Positions 22,901-32,499 are shown, counted from the stretch's first letter. The stretch: DNA of 64,000 nt from Rhynchopus sp. YZ270_cl-10 (GCA_964035575.1 OZ037858.1:186001-250000), one strand, 5' to 3'. Notes: generated by a model from the sequence alone, not told the origin. Numbers and translations are program-made.

Positions 22901-25900
22901 TCCGTTTTACCGTTTTTATTTGGCGCCAATTCGAAGGACATTCCTCCGGTCCGGACGTCCAGCACCGGAGGGTACGTAAAGAGACTGAAGTCCTTCGGGG
23001 TGACGGTGAAGTTCAGCCCTTGGTAGCGCTCGTTCAGAGGTCCGGAGGTGACGTTCTGTGCCCACATTGGGTAGACGAAGCCGGGTGCATCTTCTATGGT
23101 TACGATGGGAGGGCCGATGTCGAATGTGGGTGGGTCGTTCCGCCCGTCCACCACGAGCACAAGCTTGATCGGCTCTGACTTGTTGCAGTTAGGGTTCACC
23201 CCTGAGCCGGTGTCCGTGGCACGCAGCTCAATCTCCACGACACCAAAGTAATGCTGGGTCAGAACACCCTTCAGGGTGAGGCCCCTCCCAATTTCAGACG
23301 TCTGGATATCATCAATGAGATACGGCTGCACCTGGAATGCCTCAGGCGGCGTGGCAAACGCAAGCACCCTTGTCTGCTGAAGCTTCTCGTTCTCTGCACC
23401 GGGAGACACCGCGGAGATGACGTGGGTGAAGAAGACCTCGCCATTGCGCTCATCTTCGATGGCCGTGAGCGCAACCCTTTGGTCGTACGCAGAGCTGAGG
23501 GCCATGGTGGGGCAGTCGTTCACCTCAATCACAACAATATCTAGAACATGCGTTTCGGAGATGTCCACACCACCACGGAGGACACCACCATTATCCTGCG
23601 CCACAACAGTGTAGGCGAAGGTTCCATGCACATCGGGGTTCAGACAGAATATCAGAATTCCGTCACTGTTGATGCGTGGCTGTGTCTTGAAGAGGAAGTC
23701 TGCACCCACTGCGTTCGCGTTCGACTCTGTCAGGAAGTACGTCAAGAACTGCGGTGCCTCGTTGTCCGGTCCGATGGAGGCGGGGTTGACCACCCAACGC
23801 TGGCTGTAGCAGGAGTCCTCGAAGACGGTCACGATGCGTCCGACGTCGTCGAAGGAGGGTGGGTCGTTTACGGAAAGGATGGTGATGGGGACCACCACGG
23901 GTGCAGAGTAGCCTCCAGGAACACCGTCGTAGAGAACGAGCTCCAAGCTGGTTTTGCCAAATGCGTGTTTCGGGATGTTGAGGGTGATGGTACCGCTGAC
24001 GGCATCTGCCTTGCAAGAGCGTATAATATCCGTGTCCACAGGACGGCACTCAAACGAAAGCTCCTGGTTCACCTCGTCCGCACCCTCCCCAGGGGACATG
24101 TTGCGTGCCCAAGAAGGAATCGTTGTGAGGCAGTCGTTGATCGTCGACGCATCGCACGACTCATCCTCAGTCAAGATGATCTCGTTCCCAGGCACAAAGC
24201 TCGGTGGGTCATTAGTGACGCCAATCTGAAAAGGGATCAGAACAGTGCGTTTGTTGACATTGCAGCCACTCCCCCCACCATCGTCAATCAGGTTGATCGC
24301 AATCTGTGAGAACCCTACATTGACATTGGGCTTCAGGCAGAACGACAAACCACCGGTCCTTGCAATCTCGGGCGGAACAACGAAGGGGGAGTTTGTCCCA
24401 AAGTTGGACACATCCACCAAGAAGCTGTACCCCTGCCCCACCTCGTTGAACGGCCCTGCGGAGATGGCCTGTGCAAAGCGTGGGAAGTAATATTCGCAGC
24501 AGTTTTTGTTATGTTTCTCAGACGTGGCTGTGTCGCACTCACTGAGGTCTGTGAGCAGTGCATTTGGAGAGGTCAGGGTGAACTCCGGAGGGTCGTTGCA
24601 CGCCTGCACACAGATCGTGAACTTGAGAGGTGGCGACGAGCGGAGCTGCGGGTTGAGACACGTGTTGACCACTGTCGCGTACACCTCTGCACTGCCGAAC
24701 ATATCCTTCGCAAGGGTGAACGTCAACGTCCCCGCTGTGGAACCCGTCCCTGCAGCAGGCGCAATGAGGAAGAGCTCAGAGTTGTTCCCAAGACGCAGCT
24801 CCACATGCTCACACGCCATGTTCAGCCCAAGGAAGAAATTTGGTATTTTATGTGGCAGCGTCTTCGACAGAGTGAAGAAGTTGTTTGGCGAGTCCTCCAG
24901 CACACACAGGTTGTTCGAGACCACGGTGAAGTTCGACGGCGTTCTGTCCTCAAGAATGGTAATGCAGAAAGTGTCATCTGTGTAGTCTTGGCTTCCGCAG
25001 GAGCCTGCCTGAGCACCCGACCCTGCACCGCCCCCTGTGTCGCGTACGCGCACACGGTAGTAAATGGTGGCTGCGGGGTTGTTCATCTGCTCCTTGAGGG
25101 TGAAGCTGAGGCGTGCTGACGTCCCTGATGTGAACGATGTGACTGGTGTGGCGGAGAAGTACTTCTGCTGCAGCATGAGTCCGTCATCTGTGAGGGGCTC
25201 AACCTCGATCTCAACAAACTTCTGCCCACCAGCTTCGTTGCGTGCAGAGCCCCCACGGGTGATGTCTGTCAGGAAGTCTTCGATGGAGAACTGTCCTCTG
25301 TTCACGTTGTTGAAGTCGTTCTTATAGTCCACAACAAGACAGGCGTCGGGGTTAGCAGGAAGGCCGTCTGAGAAGTCCTTCACAGTGTAGGTGGGGCCGT
25401 CGTTGCTGGGCTTCACCGTCACGCGCACGAAGGTAGACGTGCCACGGTTGCTGCCGAGCCCAGGGCCGTTCGCGCCCGTGGAGTCGAAGGGGCCAGAGTC
25501 GACGATGGTGACGCCCACCTCAGCTGTGCCGTACTGGTTCTCCGCAAGCTCGAAGCAAAGGTCGCCTGTGGCCTCGTTGATGGTCGGCCCGTTCGCAAAG
25601 AGGAAGGAGTTCCTGTCGTCGTTCACGATCTCGAAGGACACAGTCTGCCCCTCGCCACCGTTCATGACACGTTCCCGCTCAGCCCCAGGCGAGATGCGCG
25701 ACGCCCACTGCGGGTAGCAGTACACAGCAGGCACCGGTGGCGGTGTGTTGTCTGCCAGGTCTTCGCACACAGAGATGTCGCCCCCGGGGATGAAGAAGGG
25801 CGGGTCGTTTACATCCTCAACAACGATGACGAGCTTCGGGCATGTGTCGATGGGACTGCACGACACGTCGCAGGAGGGCGGTGGCACCCTACCGCCGTCG

Positions 25901-27246
25901 TCCTGCAGCTGCACATAGATCTCGAGCGTCTGGCCTAATGTGTTCATGTCGGGTGCGAGCTGGAAGATCAGATCACCGGTGTTGGGGTCGATGTGGGGCA
26001 CCTCGGAGAACATGACGCGTTGGTTGTTGTCCACGAAGGCAAGGTTGAACCAAAGGTTCTGCACCGACTCGCCAAAGGCAGCACCGGGGGAGATGTTGGA
26101 CGCCCACCTGGGGATCACGACGCGACCTGCGTCCTCCTGCACCGTCACAATCTCGCCGTTGGGTGTGCTGCTGCCACCGTCCTGCTGCCCATTCGGGCGG
26201 AACGTGGGGCAGTCGTTGATCGGGTTCACAGTGATCTTGCAGCAGAAGCCGTTCTTTGTAGAACCAGACCACGCGGTGTTCGACATGGGGTACGCATTGC
26301 AGCCACCGAAGTCGTCACCACCGTCGTCAAACATCGTCACACAGAACTCCGACGAGCCGAACACATCCTCCTTCGGCTCAAACTTGAGGCTCGCGACACC
26401 CGGGAACTGGTCGTTCCACACGAGGTACGGCTGCACCTTGAACAGCCCTGGGTTTGAGACGGTGACCTCGAAGGATATCCTCTGATCCGCCTCGTTTGGT
26501 GCGCCCTTGTCGATGTTGAATGCCCAGTCGAGGATCTCAATGTTTTGGTCGTCTTCGTTGACGGTGACGTCGCAGATGGATGCGAAGGAGGGGCAGTCGT
26601 TGATGCAGGTGATGCAGATTGTGAAGTAGTGGATCATGGAGCGGGAGCAGTCGTCTGGTGCGCAGCCGCCAGGGCAGAAGGGGATGCGGGTGGGTGCTGT
26701 CATGATGCCAGTCCCGCCGACCATGCAGTCGATGACGCCGCTGTCGAAGAGCTGTGCGTTCACTGTTGTGCAGCCGCATTGGTCGGCTGCGCATTTGAAG
26801 GTCAGCTCGCTGATGCCGCCACGCAACCCTGTGCCGTAGTCGCCTCGTGTGCACATCGGCTTGCCCGTGATGATGTACTGGTTGCCACTGCCAACCGGCA
26901 CCGGCGGCGGTCCTGGTACAGGGCAAATAGGCCCCCTCCCGTCCGTCATTGCAGGCTGGATCTCAAAGAGGTTCGGACGCTCAGCAGTTACATCAAACTG
27001 AAGTGACTGTCTGAAGCTGTCGTAGTAGTTGACAGGGTCCTGCCCGTCCCCATCCGTGACACGTGTCGCCCACGCATCGTACCAAGTGTCGCAGTCCTCC
27101 GTCGCATAGACCAAAGGAGGCCCTGGGTAGAAGCTCGGATTGTGGTTCCCCAGCTGCCCAATGCTCCAGTGGTCCGCATCAGTGTTGCGCGACTGCAGCA
27201 GCAGCAGTAACAGAAGGCACGAACGGCGCAGCGCAAGCTGGGCCAT
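19969..27246 (-). CDS. giant cadherin-like (NDPP-repeat) type I surface protein
   Basis: A 2425-aa intronless protein. The N-terminus (RRSCLLLLLLLQSRN) is a signal peptide. The ectodomain is about 17 repeats of roughly 105-140 residues. Each has an NDPPxF-type linker, an acidic EDS/EDA motif, a W-A-x-x-I-S-P-G segment and a D-D/T-G-G motif near its end; the Asp/Asn-rich linkers suggest calcium binding as in cadherin-like folds. The first repeats are Cys-rich (DQCGCTT, CITCINDCPS), so they are probably disulfide-bonded. One transmembrane segment (WLLAVLIVGAILLVAAAVAG) lies about 100 residues from the end. A basic stop-transfer sequence and a short cytoplasmic tail with Pro- and Tyr-containing motifs follow. 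It is probably an adhesion or cell-coat protein. The ATG follows a GTATTTTAG acceptor-like site. Confidence 0.85.
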   Translation of the reverse strand: MAQLALRRSCLLLLLLLQSRNTDADHWSIGQLGNHNPSFYPGPPLVYATEDCDTWYDAWATRVTDGDGQDPVNYYDSFRQSLQFDVTAERPNLFEIQPAMTDGRGPICPVPGPPPVPVGSGNQYIITGKPMCTRGDYGTGLRGGISELTFKCAADQCGCTTVNAQLFDSGVIDCMVGGTGIMTAPTRIPFCPGGCAPDDCSRSMIHYFTICITCINDCPSFASICDVTVNEDDQNIEILDWAFNIDKGAPNEADQRISFEVTVSNPGLFKVQPYLVWNDQFPGVASLKFEPKEDVFGSSEFCVTMFDDGGDDFGGCNAYPMSNTAWSGSTKNGFCCKITVNPINDCPTFRPNGQQDGGSSTPNGEIVTVQEDAGRVVIPRWASNISPGAAFGESVQNLWFNLAFVDNNQRVMFSEVPHIDPNTGDLIFQLAPDMNTLGQTLEIYVQLQDDGGRVPPPSCDVSCSPIDTCPKLVIVVEDVNDPPFFIPGGDISVCEDLADNTPPPVPAVYCYPQWASRISPGAERERVMNGGEGQTVSFEIVNDDRNSFLFANGPTINEATGDLCFELAENQYGTAEVGVTIVDSGPFDSTGANGPGLGSNRGTSTFVRVTVKPSNDGPTYTVKDFSDGLPANPDACLVVDYKNDFNNVNRGQFSIEDFLTDITRGGSARNEAGGQKFVEIEVEPLTDDGLMLQQKYFSATPVTSFTSGTSARLSFTLKEQMNNPAATIYYRVRVRDTGGGAGSGAQAGSCGSQDYTDDTFCITILEDRTPSNFTVVSNNLCVLEDSPNNFFTLSKTLPHKIPNFFLGLNMACEHVELRLGNNSELFLIAPAAGTGSTAGTLTFTLAKDMFGSAEVYATVVNTCLNPQLRSSPPLKFTICVQACNDPPEFTLTSPNALLTDLSECDTATSEKHNKNCCEYYFPRFAQAISAGPFNEVGQGYSFLVDVSNFGTNSPFVVPPEIARTGGLSFCLKPNVNVGFSQIAINLIDDGGGSGCNVNKRTVLIPFQIGVTNDPPSFVPGNEIILTEDESCDASTINDCLTTIPSWARNMSPGEGADEVNQELSFECRPVDTDIIRSCKADAVSGTITLNIPKHAFGKTSLELVLYDGVPGGYSAPVVVPITILSVNDPPSFDDVGRIVTVFEDSCYSQRWVVNPASIGPDNEAPQFLTYFLTESNANAVGADFLFKTQPRINSDGILIFCLNPDVHGTFAYTVVAQDNGGVLRGGVDISETHVLDIVVIEVNDCPTMALSSAYDQRVALTAIEDERNGEVFFTHVISAVSPGAENEKLQQTRVLAFATPPEAFQVQPYLIDDIQTSEIGRGLTLKGVLTQHYFGVVEIELRATDTGSGVNPNCNKSEPIKLVLVVDGRNDPPTFDIGPPIVTIEDAPGFVYPMWAQNVTSGPLNERYQGLNFTVTPKDFSLFTYPPVLDVRTGGMSFELAPNKNGKTDITVCLTDTGRLEEGVNEKCLESSITVLPESDIPTLLAANGVTLDITTDEDSGENFIEKWIIQNEVSESIVTAVNITVPGEATRLFTEMPVLVRNEKSHTYEKQSYGVRFTPAPDAFGAVTLLLGVSAVEEQSAIFTQNVPFTLTVRPVNDPPVFSLLTADVAILEDGSPKSFLVLTNISAGPAEDVTQTVQFSFTAVSPDFASAFDITAGSDGKVLIAPKADQHGVFTVLVSATDSEGLSSDTTQQKEIKVYLLPVNDKPVFVPDVTTVTIREDSGANALPSWAQGISAGVGEEGQLAALQFGTTFSGGSGAELFTTPPNVQVQPNTNFGSLLLEPASNRYGTVEFSIFAFDAGLELGAATLAEYEAVAQRNGIDSYTSKYTTSQSSETVPVTVTITAVNDPPTGQPFPDVTSPGNPILRVLEDAGETTIPDVFRNVSAGGWGEDETQHLVFTATPFDPSLFLVQPRIVIDKDPASPTVGRRDLVFQTHPQKNGETAITLKITDPFGAVSGTVNGSVSNVVNLIVLAVNDPPLFLSGADIRLNEDERTNLVFRSWATEITPGPDDEKNQKLTFTTTLSDEARGVIKTLDIDPATGDLTLDTFSDSFGSFSVNVTLNDDGGSLNGGKPDSEVRILKIDVDSVNDPPLFAQLVFQVDVSVDAAPYSVRWAHNVLPGPENEVGEGQTVSWVVSTTETRFFAAGGQPASSPDGDLTFALAGDRVGNATLQLQARDSLNLLSKVAVVHINVIPPTSSISVLAQRAVDANGAPIVSEAVLQERLAAAIGIPPTALVMSAVTNSLTRIFFLSSPGVTAEEARNRFMGLTNLRDLGISSWAITDADTLPPNSVEFTLSPNSTTSVSSGGGDTIEDWLLAVLIVGAILLVAAAVAGSIWGYKKAKQNKTQKKLESTSSAETPSRPSQIMYPEQETPVFEGREIPVYESPMSQQRLVHNPIEGAFHGVGPQPQQAPINTAVPPVLG

Positions 27247-27677
27247 ATCTAAGAAAAAGACCCCTCCCTAAAATACGGGTGTACAGGGAAGCATTTCCGT
27301 CTGGTTGGTTGTGGTGGTGGGGAGGGAGGGGTTGTCAGGGAAGAGAAATTGAAAGTGCAAACCCGTCTTTTTTTTTTGACATAACCTCGGAACATGGAAC
27401 GCGTGGGGGAAGAACGTAAGGAAAATATAAAAAAAAAATGCTTATCTCCACCTGCCTCCTGAGTTAAAGGCGAGGTGGATGCGTTTTCCCTGCTCATGTC
27501 CGTTACCATTTCCCGTTTTCACCTTTCATCACCGTGTTCTGTAAGCGCAGTCACGGTAATATGTGTTGATGTTGGCCAAAGAGCTGATTTGTGTCTTCAT
27601 CTGTCATTCTTGCATTTCTTCGCTGCAGTGAGGAGTACGCTTCCCCACAGCAGTACGTAATAAGCAAGGTAAGCTGT
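27247..27677. other. gene-free spacer
   Basis: This is the 5' flank of the giant gene and the 3' flank of the first eL42 copy. It has G-rich and A-rich runs, and I see no gene or repeat copy. About 25 bases just downstream of the eL42 stop (to about 27653) are also present downstream of the second eL42 copy. Confidence 0.5.
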
Positions 27678-28077
27678 TTACCAGGTGGGGTCCTTGGACT
27701 TCTTGCGGCCCTGGTCGGCAAGCTCGAAATGCTTGCAACGCTTGATCGAGGTAAGCTTCACACGCTTGCACTTGGTGCAGGTCAGCTTCAGGGAGATCTT
27801 CTTCGTGGTCTTTGCCTTCTTGTGGAAGACAGGCTTGGTCTGACCTCCGAATCCCTTCTGCTTGGCATCGTAACGGCGCTTACCCTGTGCCTTCAGACTG
27901 TCCTTACCCTTCTTGTACTGCACAACCTGTGGAGATAGATGAGGTTGGATTGGGGGGAGGGAGAGAGGGGAAAAAAGGAGGGAGAAAGAGGAAGAGGAAG
28001 GAGAGCTGTACCTTGTGGGTGTGGTTGGTGTTGCATTCCGCGCAGTACGACTTCTTCGACTTCGGGTAGTTAACCAT
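27678..28077 (-). CDS. ribosomal protein eL42 (L36a/L44), copy A
   Basis: A cytosolic large-subunit protein near the E site. Exon 1 (28077-28012) encodes the first 22 residues and exon 2 (27926-27678) the other 82. The 85-nt intron is GTACAG...CACAG. The full 104-aa product has the two CxxC zinc pairs (Cys12/15 and Cys72/75) and the GGQTKPVF loop. The Pro in that loop (residue 54) is the residue whose change to Gln gives cycloheximide resistance in other eukaryotes, so this copy is predicted sensitive. The extra Val at the splice junction (HKVVQYKK) matches the family. The ATG follows a CACACCCCACCAGTCATCAG-like tract. Confidence 0.97.
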
Positions 28078-29023
28078 CTTTCTTTTCTTAGACCCCTATT
28101 CCTGATGACTGGTGGGGTGTGTGTGGGGTGCGTTTTGGGGGGGGCGAGGACACCTCTTCAACGAAACATTCAAGAAAGGCGGGACGTAGCTATTAATCGA
28201 TTACCTTAGAGACACCCTCTGGGAGTTGCTGGCCGAGTTGAAGCATCGAGGAGTAAAGGCGTCGACGTCCCACATACCATGGCAGTGCAAAGCCAGAGCA
28301 GGGGATGACAGAGACGGATGAGAGTGCAACCCTTGCCACTTATTCGACAAGCTTTATACACAGTTTGCTGCGGTGGAATTACAAAAAAAAAAAACTACAA
28401 TGTCGTCATTTGCTTTGGTTGGAATCTACAGCGCTGCAATAGTGCAGGTCGTGCATCAGAGGGTGTTGCCGGCGGCTCCGGCGCAGCTCGTGCTGGTCGA
28501 CTAAGAGGCCATGCTGCTATTCACCATGAATGTGGATGACAAAGATGAAGACTCCGTAGCAGGTGGGGATATGCCGCAAGAGGGCGGAGACGCAGCCTGC
28601 GGGAGTCCGGTCATGCAGACAAAGGAAGAGTTGAGGAAGGGTTGTCAAAAATTTCTAAGTGAAGGGGGAAAAAAGGTGTGCTTTTTCTTATCCATCCCAA
28701 CTCTGGCCCCTCACTGGAAGGTTTGATAAAAACGCCCCCCCACAACAACGTTTTTTTCATGCGCCGCCCCCTCAGATGGGGCACGACGCACCCCACAAGA
28801 AAAACTTATGATACTCTAACAAAAACCCCCCCTAAAACACTCGTTCGTTTTCTTTGGCGACGTATGGGTTGCTCGCTTTTGTTTCACCTTACCACGTGCC
28901 AGTTTGGGTTAGACCAACCAAACAAAACCGGCAGACCAGGACCTCTCGGGAACTGAAAGACATTGGGGGCAGGGGGGGTACCAATATAAACCAACGACTC
29001 GCGTAGTAAGCAAGGTAAGCTGT
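28078..29023. other. spacer between the eL42 copies
   Basis: About 950 bp, unlike either eL42 flank except within a few dozen bases of the genes. A GC-rich patch at about 28420-28680 carries the only plausibly coding plus-strand frame in the window (28511-28726, listed separately). A C-rich stretch near 28733 precedes an unremarkable AT-rich part. Confidence 0.5.
28511..28726 (+). other. possible orphan exon or small ORF on the plus strand
   Basis: An ORF of 71 codons whose first 55 or so have a protein-like composition (acidic Gly/Glu/Asp stretch, then TKEELRKGCQKFLSEGG). That helix faintly recalls the start of the PEX14 N-terminal domain. No continuation of that domain is seen downstream, where a GGTGTGC could be a splice donor. 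It would be the only plus-strand gene. It may be a remnant or chance; I do not assign a function. Confidence 0.15.
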
Positions 29024-29405
29024 TTACCAGGTGGGGTCCTTGGACTTCTTGCGGCCCTGGTCGGCAAGCTCGAAATGCTTGCAACGCTTGATCGAGGTAA
29101 GCTTCACACGCTTGCACTTAGTGCAGGTCAGCTTCAGGGAGATCTTCTTCGTGGTCTTTGCCTTCTTGTGGAAGACAGGCTTGGTCTGACCTCCGAATCC
29201 CTTCTGCTTGGCATCGTAACGGCGCTTACCCTGTGCCTTCAGACTGTCCTTACCCTTCTTGTACTGCACAACCTGTGGAGAGAGATGAGTTGGATTGGGG
29301 AGAGGGGGAGAAAGAGAGAAAGAGGAAGGAGAGCTGTACCTTGTGGGTGTGGTTGGTGTTGCATTCCGCGCAGTACGACTTCTTCGACTTCGGGTAGTTA
29401 ACCAT
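29024..29405 (-). CDS. ribosomal protein eL42 (L36a/L44), copy B
   Basis: Exon 1 is 29405-29340 and exon 2 is 29272-29024, separated by a 67-nt intron with the same GTACAG donor as copy A. The 104-aa protein is identical to copy A. Along exon 2 I see only one base difference (a synonymous G/A at the Lys-Leu-Thr region near 29120), while the intron has lost about 18 nt and drifted. The 3' flank is shared for about 25 bases. The upstream flank is unrelated: here the ATG follows CACTACCACACCAG and a purine-rich leader. Near-identity of the exons with a divergent intron suggests gene conversion or strong constraint after a tandem duplication. Confidence 0.97.
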
Positions 29406-29943
29406 ATTAAAAAAACGCCCCCTTTTGTTGTCTTTTTTTTCCTGGTGTGGTAGTGTGGTATTGGTGTGGTGTGTGGGGTTTGGTGGAGGGTAAACATAAA
29501 AGGGGTGCAAAACTCGTGTGTTCGTTTTTGTTTCATCTACAATCATCGCTGGGGAAGGGAAAGGCGGGTGGTTCGTTGACAATCAGTTTGCTCAAAGAAA
29601 AACTCCAAACAACAATCGTTGGCTTTTCTCACAGCATCAGACGTCAACTGGAAAATATAACACACAGAGAAAAACTGAATTTTTTTGTAGGAAACAAAAG
29701 TCCACACACAACCCAAAAACTGAACGAGGTGCCTACCACCATACGTGCACACACACACAAAAAAAAAAATGCCAGTTTAAAAAAAAAATTCTGAAAAAGA
29801 TAATACTGAGAACGAAAAAAACGAGTGGCGTTGAAAGGTGGGCTGTGTCACAGTATCAGAGGTTAGGTAGCGAAAATCCGACTGGAGCGGCGTACTTTGC
29901 TCCACCGAAACAACAAAAGCAAAGTTGATAGGGACCACAAAAA

Positions 29944-30010
29944 ATTGACTTTAAACACAAAGCCCTCTCTTTTCGTGATAGTGTACCTTTGGTGCATGAC
30001 GACGACCACA
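29944..30010 (+). repeat. short interspersed repeat R1
   Basis: TTGACTTTAAACACAAAGCC, then CTCTC...GTGATAGTGTACC and TTTGGTGCATGAC. A diverged member of R1, with extra bases between CTCTC and GTGA. Confidence 0.65.
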
Positions 30011-30354
30011 TGAGATCACACACATAGTTAACAGATGGAACACAAACACAATCTGAACCGTATTGAGCACACATTTTCAAAGCTTTGGTTGAAATGCGAG
30101 TGTTTCGGGTGCATCTCCCTCACATCCCCTTTGACAAAACCAACGAAAGCTTGAAAGATGCGTTCCAGTGGCCACATTCTTTGTAAAACATCCATTTGAA
30201 ATTTGCAAGGCTTTGTGTGCCTTATACAAACTAAAGAAGAGCAGTTGGTAAGATGAACCCTAATACCCCAAGGTCACATCTCACTAAAATATACTGGAAA
30301 GAGACTAGGAAAACGGGAATGAAAAAAGGAATGGAAGACAATCACTTTATCAAA

Positions 30355-30432
30355 TTTGACTTGAAAAATGCAAAGCCCTCTCATAACAGTGTACCTTCTT
30401 TGGATATGACCTTTGGTGCACCGCGGGTGGAC
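30355..30432 (+). repeat. short interspersed repeat R1
   Basis: TTTGACTTGAAAAATGCAAAG, then CCCTCTCATAACAGTGTACC, and after a short insert ATGACC..GGTGCACCG..GGGTGGAC. The 3' part (GGTGCACCG...GTGGAC) matches the copies at 31117 and 32417, so full-length R1 is about 75-85 nt. Confidence 0.75.
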
Positions 30433-30509
30433 AATAAAAGTTGATAAGAGTCGCTACTGCCAATACAAGACAAGCCTGAGAGGGTTCGTTTTTTCCTGTG
30501 GAGTATGCC

Positions 30510-30800
30510 CTATTCTTCTTGTTCAGTGGTTTTCCGTTTGCGCATGCCTTCTGCTGAGAGTGCTTCTTGTCCTACCAACCCGTCCACCTCCGTGTCCTGT
30601 GCGGTCTGTGTATCGCTCTTCTCCTTCTTGCCTTGGTCGTTCTTCTTAATAGCCCCCTTCACCTTCTCCGTCACAGTGGGCTTCTCCTTCGAGGGCGGCT
30701 TCGCAGTGGCAGCAGTCTTCCCCTTCCCAGGGTTGTCCTTCCCTTTCTTAGGACGAATCTTCTCACCAAGCTTCTTCACACTTTCGCTGATTTTTTTCAT
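30510..30800 (-). CDS. small basic hypothetical protein
   Basis: A 96-aa protein rich in Lys (KKISESVKKLGEKIRPKKGK and similar). No known domain and no signal peptide or membrane segment; it is probably disordered, and the composition suits a nucleic-acid or ribosome-associated protein. The ATG lies about 25 bases after AAATCGCAG, a possible trans-splice acceptor. Strand and GC-rich composition match the neighbouring genes, which is the main reason to accept it. It could be one exon of a longer gene. Confidence 0.55.
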   Translation of the reverse strand: MKKISESVKKLGEKIRPKKGKDNPGKGKTAATAKPPSKEKPTVTEKVKGAIKKNDQGKKEKSDTQTAQDTEVDGLVGQEALSAEGMRKRKTTEQEE

Positions 30801-31116
30801 GATTTTTAAGCCCCCAATTTGCCTGCGATTTGAAGTGTTTGAAGGGTCAGGTTTGCGATAAAAAAAGGGAGGAGTGTGTATAAAGCAGGAGAAGGAGAAG
30901 GAGATGGGGAGAGCGTTTTATTTCAGAATATCTAGTACTCGACAGTTCGTAGGGGGATGCAGTTTCCCTGTTTCACAAAAAAATAAAATAGAATCTGACT
31001 TCAGGATGTGACAACTGTTATTTCATACACAATTATTTTCTTAACGAAACGAAAAGAATGCAAAGAGGGTGCAAAAAATGGACCCTTGCTTTTGTGACAA
31101 GTGAATAAAAAGAAAC

Positions 31117-31203
31117 TTGACTTGAAATACAACAGCCCTCTCGTGACAGTGTACCTTGGTACAATGACCGGCTGTACCGGGGTGGACCCCAATCATGCAG
31201 GCC
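31117..31203 (+). repeat. short interspersed repeat R1, full-length copy
   Basis: The most complete copy: ACTTGACTTGAAATACAACA, GCCCTCTCGTGAC, the palindrome AGTGTACCTTGGTACA, ATGACCGG, then ACCGGGGTGGACCCC and ATCATGCAGGCC. The central palindrome can fold as an 8-bp stem with a TT loop. Confidence 0.85.
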
Positions 31204-32038
31204 ACATACATCGATTTCACTATACCTTATCTCCACCCTACAGTGAAGGAAGGTTGTGGGGATAAAAATTGTGTGAAAAAACGATATGCAGGCACGCACC
31301 TTCCGTCGATTCTATTTCCATCTTGGCTTGGTATGTAAAAATAAATGAAAAAGATGCACAGAAAATATGTGGAATGTTTTGGTCACAGATACAGGTTTTT
31401 TTGAGAAAATATATCGAGGAAATACTCAAAAAAGTTGAAAAAAGAGAGGGAAAAAAAACTGATTTCAAACAGGTTGATCGAACGGAGTGTCGGTACGGTT
31501 ACCATTCCGATGAAGTTTCCGTGATCAAACAAGAAAGCTGATATCACACACGAAGGGCGTGGTAACGAGACACTTTGAGAAGATTTAATAGATGAACGTG
31601 TCACGTGCACATATTTCGTAAAAACAAAAACAAAACAAAAAAAAAAACGCAGAAAGAACGTCTCCGAAACAAATATGCGCATTTTTATGGTGTATATTTT
31701 GACAAAAATCACACCAAATAGGCTCTGTACAAATCTGGCTGGGACGGCCACGGACGGCAGAGGTCTAGAAACTCTGATCAGACCGAGCCTTTAAAAAAAA
31801 CAAAAAAACCTAAACCTTGGGTACTTAACCCATCTTTGTCTGGTAACGACTCAGACGCAGGAAAGGAACGAGGCATAACACACCACCCAGCCAGCTGCAA
31901 CGGCTTCTAACATCTTCTGACAGTAACAAACAACACAAGGGAAAATTCGTTTTGTGACTACAAAACGAACAACATGATGACGTTGTTTGCAGATTGATCG
32001 AAGGGTTGTTGCTTTGCAGGTAGGGGGGGTTGAATCTG

Positions 32039-32074
32039 TTTAGTGTAGCTGCCATTTAGACGGTCTTCACTATC
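32039..32074 (+). repeat. short hairpin repeat R3
   Basis: TTTAGTGTAGCTGCC...GGTCTTCACTATC. The ends TAGTGTAG and CTTCACTA pair with two mismatches. It is a short variant of R3. Confidence 0.65.
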
Positions 32075-32171
32075 ATTTTGTTATAGGTGTGCAGGCGCCT
32101 CTGTGGGTTGCTTGGGGGTATGCAAATGGTGTGAACAATTTGGAGAATAAAGAGAAGTGGAAAGCCACCGA

Positions 32172-32367
32172 ACACACACACACACACACACACACACACC
32201 TTGGGGCCATATTCTGCACAAGAATTACCCCTATTCAGTTATCAAACACACACCCAAAGTGGGCTATACTCCGTTCAGGCGTTACCCACTCTAAATTCGT
32301 TATCAAACACACACACATTGGGGCCATATTCTGCGCAAGAATTACCCCTATTAGTTATCAAACACAA
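32172..32367. repeat. (AC)n run followed by three tandem ~57-60-bp units
   Basis: An (AC)n run at about 32172-32199 leads into three tandem units. Units 1 (about 32198-32254) and 3 (about 32318-32367) share GGGGCCATATTCTGC, CAAGAATTACCCCTATT and GTTATCAAACACA. Unit 2 (about 32255-32317) is diverged (GGGCTATACTCCGTTCAGGCG) but keeps GTTACCCACT and GTTATCAAACACACACA. Each unit ends in an AC run, so slippage or unequal exchange at AC tracts probably built the array. Confidence 0.8.
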
Positions 32368-32416
32368 AAAAAAGTTTGTGAGCACAGCATGCATAAAAGA
32401 TACTCACTGAAAGGAA

Positions 32417-32490
32417 CTTGACTTGAAATACAACAGCCCTCTCATAACAGTGTACCTTGGTACAATGACCGATGCACCGGGGGGATGGAC
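32417..32490 (+). repeat. short interspersed repeat R1
   Basis: CTTGACTTGAAATACAACAG, CCCTCTCATAACAGTGTACC, TTGGTACAATGACCGATGCACCG. It continues into GGATGGACACCCAACC and is then interrupted by the inverted repeat at 32500-32707. CATGCAG follows that repeat, as it follows the uninterrupted copy at 31117. Confidence 0.8.
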
Positions 32491-32499
32491 ACCCAACCA

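Larger units (their letters stand above)
29406..30509. other. gene-free spacer with R1 and R2 copies
   Basis: R1 copies at 29944-30010 and 30355-30432 and an R2-like hairpin at 30249-30284. Frames are short and low-complexity. Nothing else is recognised. Confidence 0.55.

Noticed and set aside
28511-28726. PEX14 identity for the plus-strand patch
   Set aside because: Only one helix looks similar and the rest of the domain is missing, so no name was assigned.
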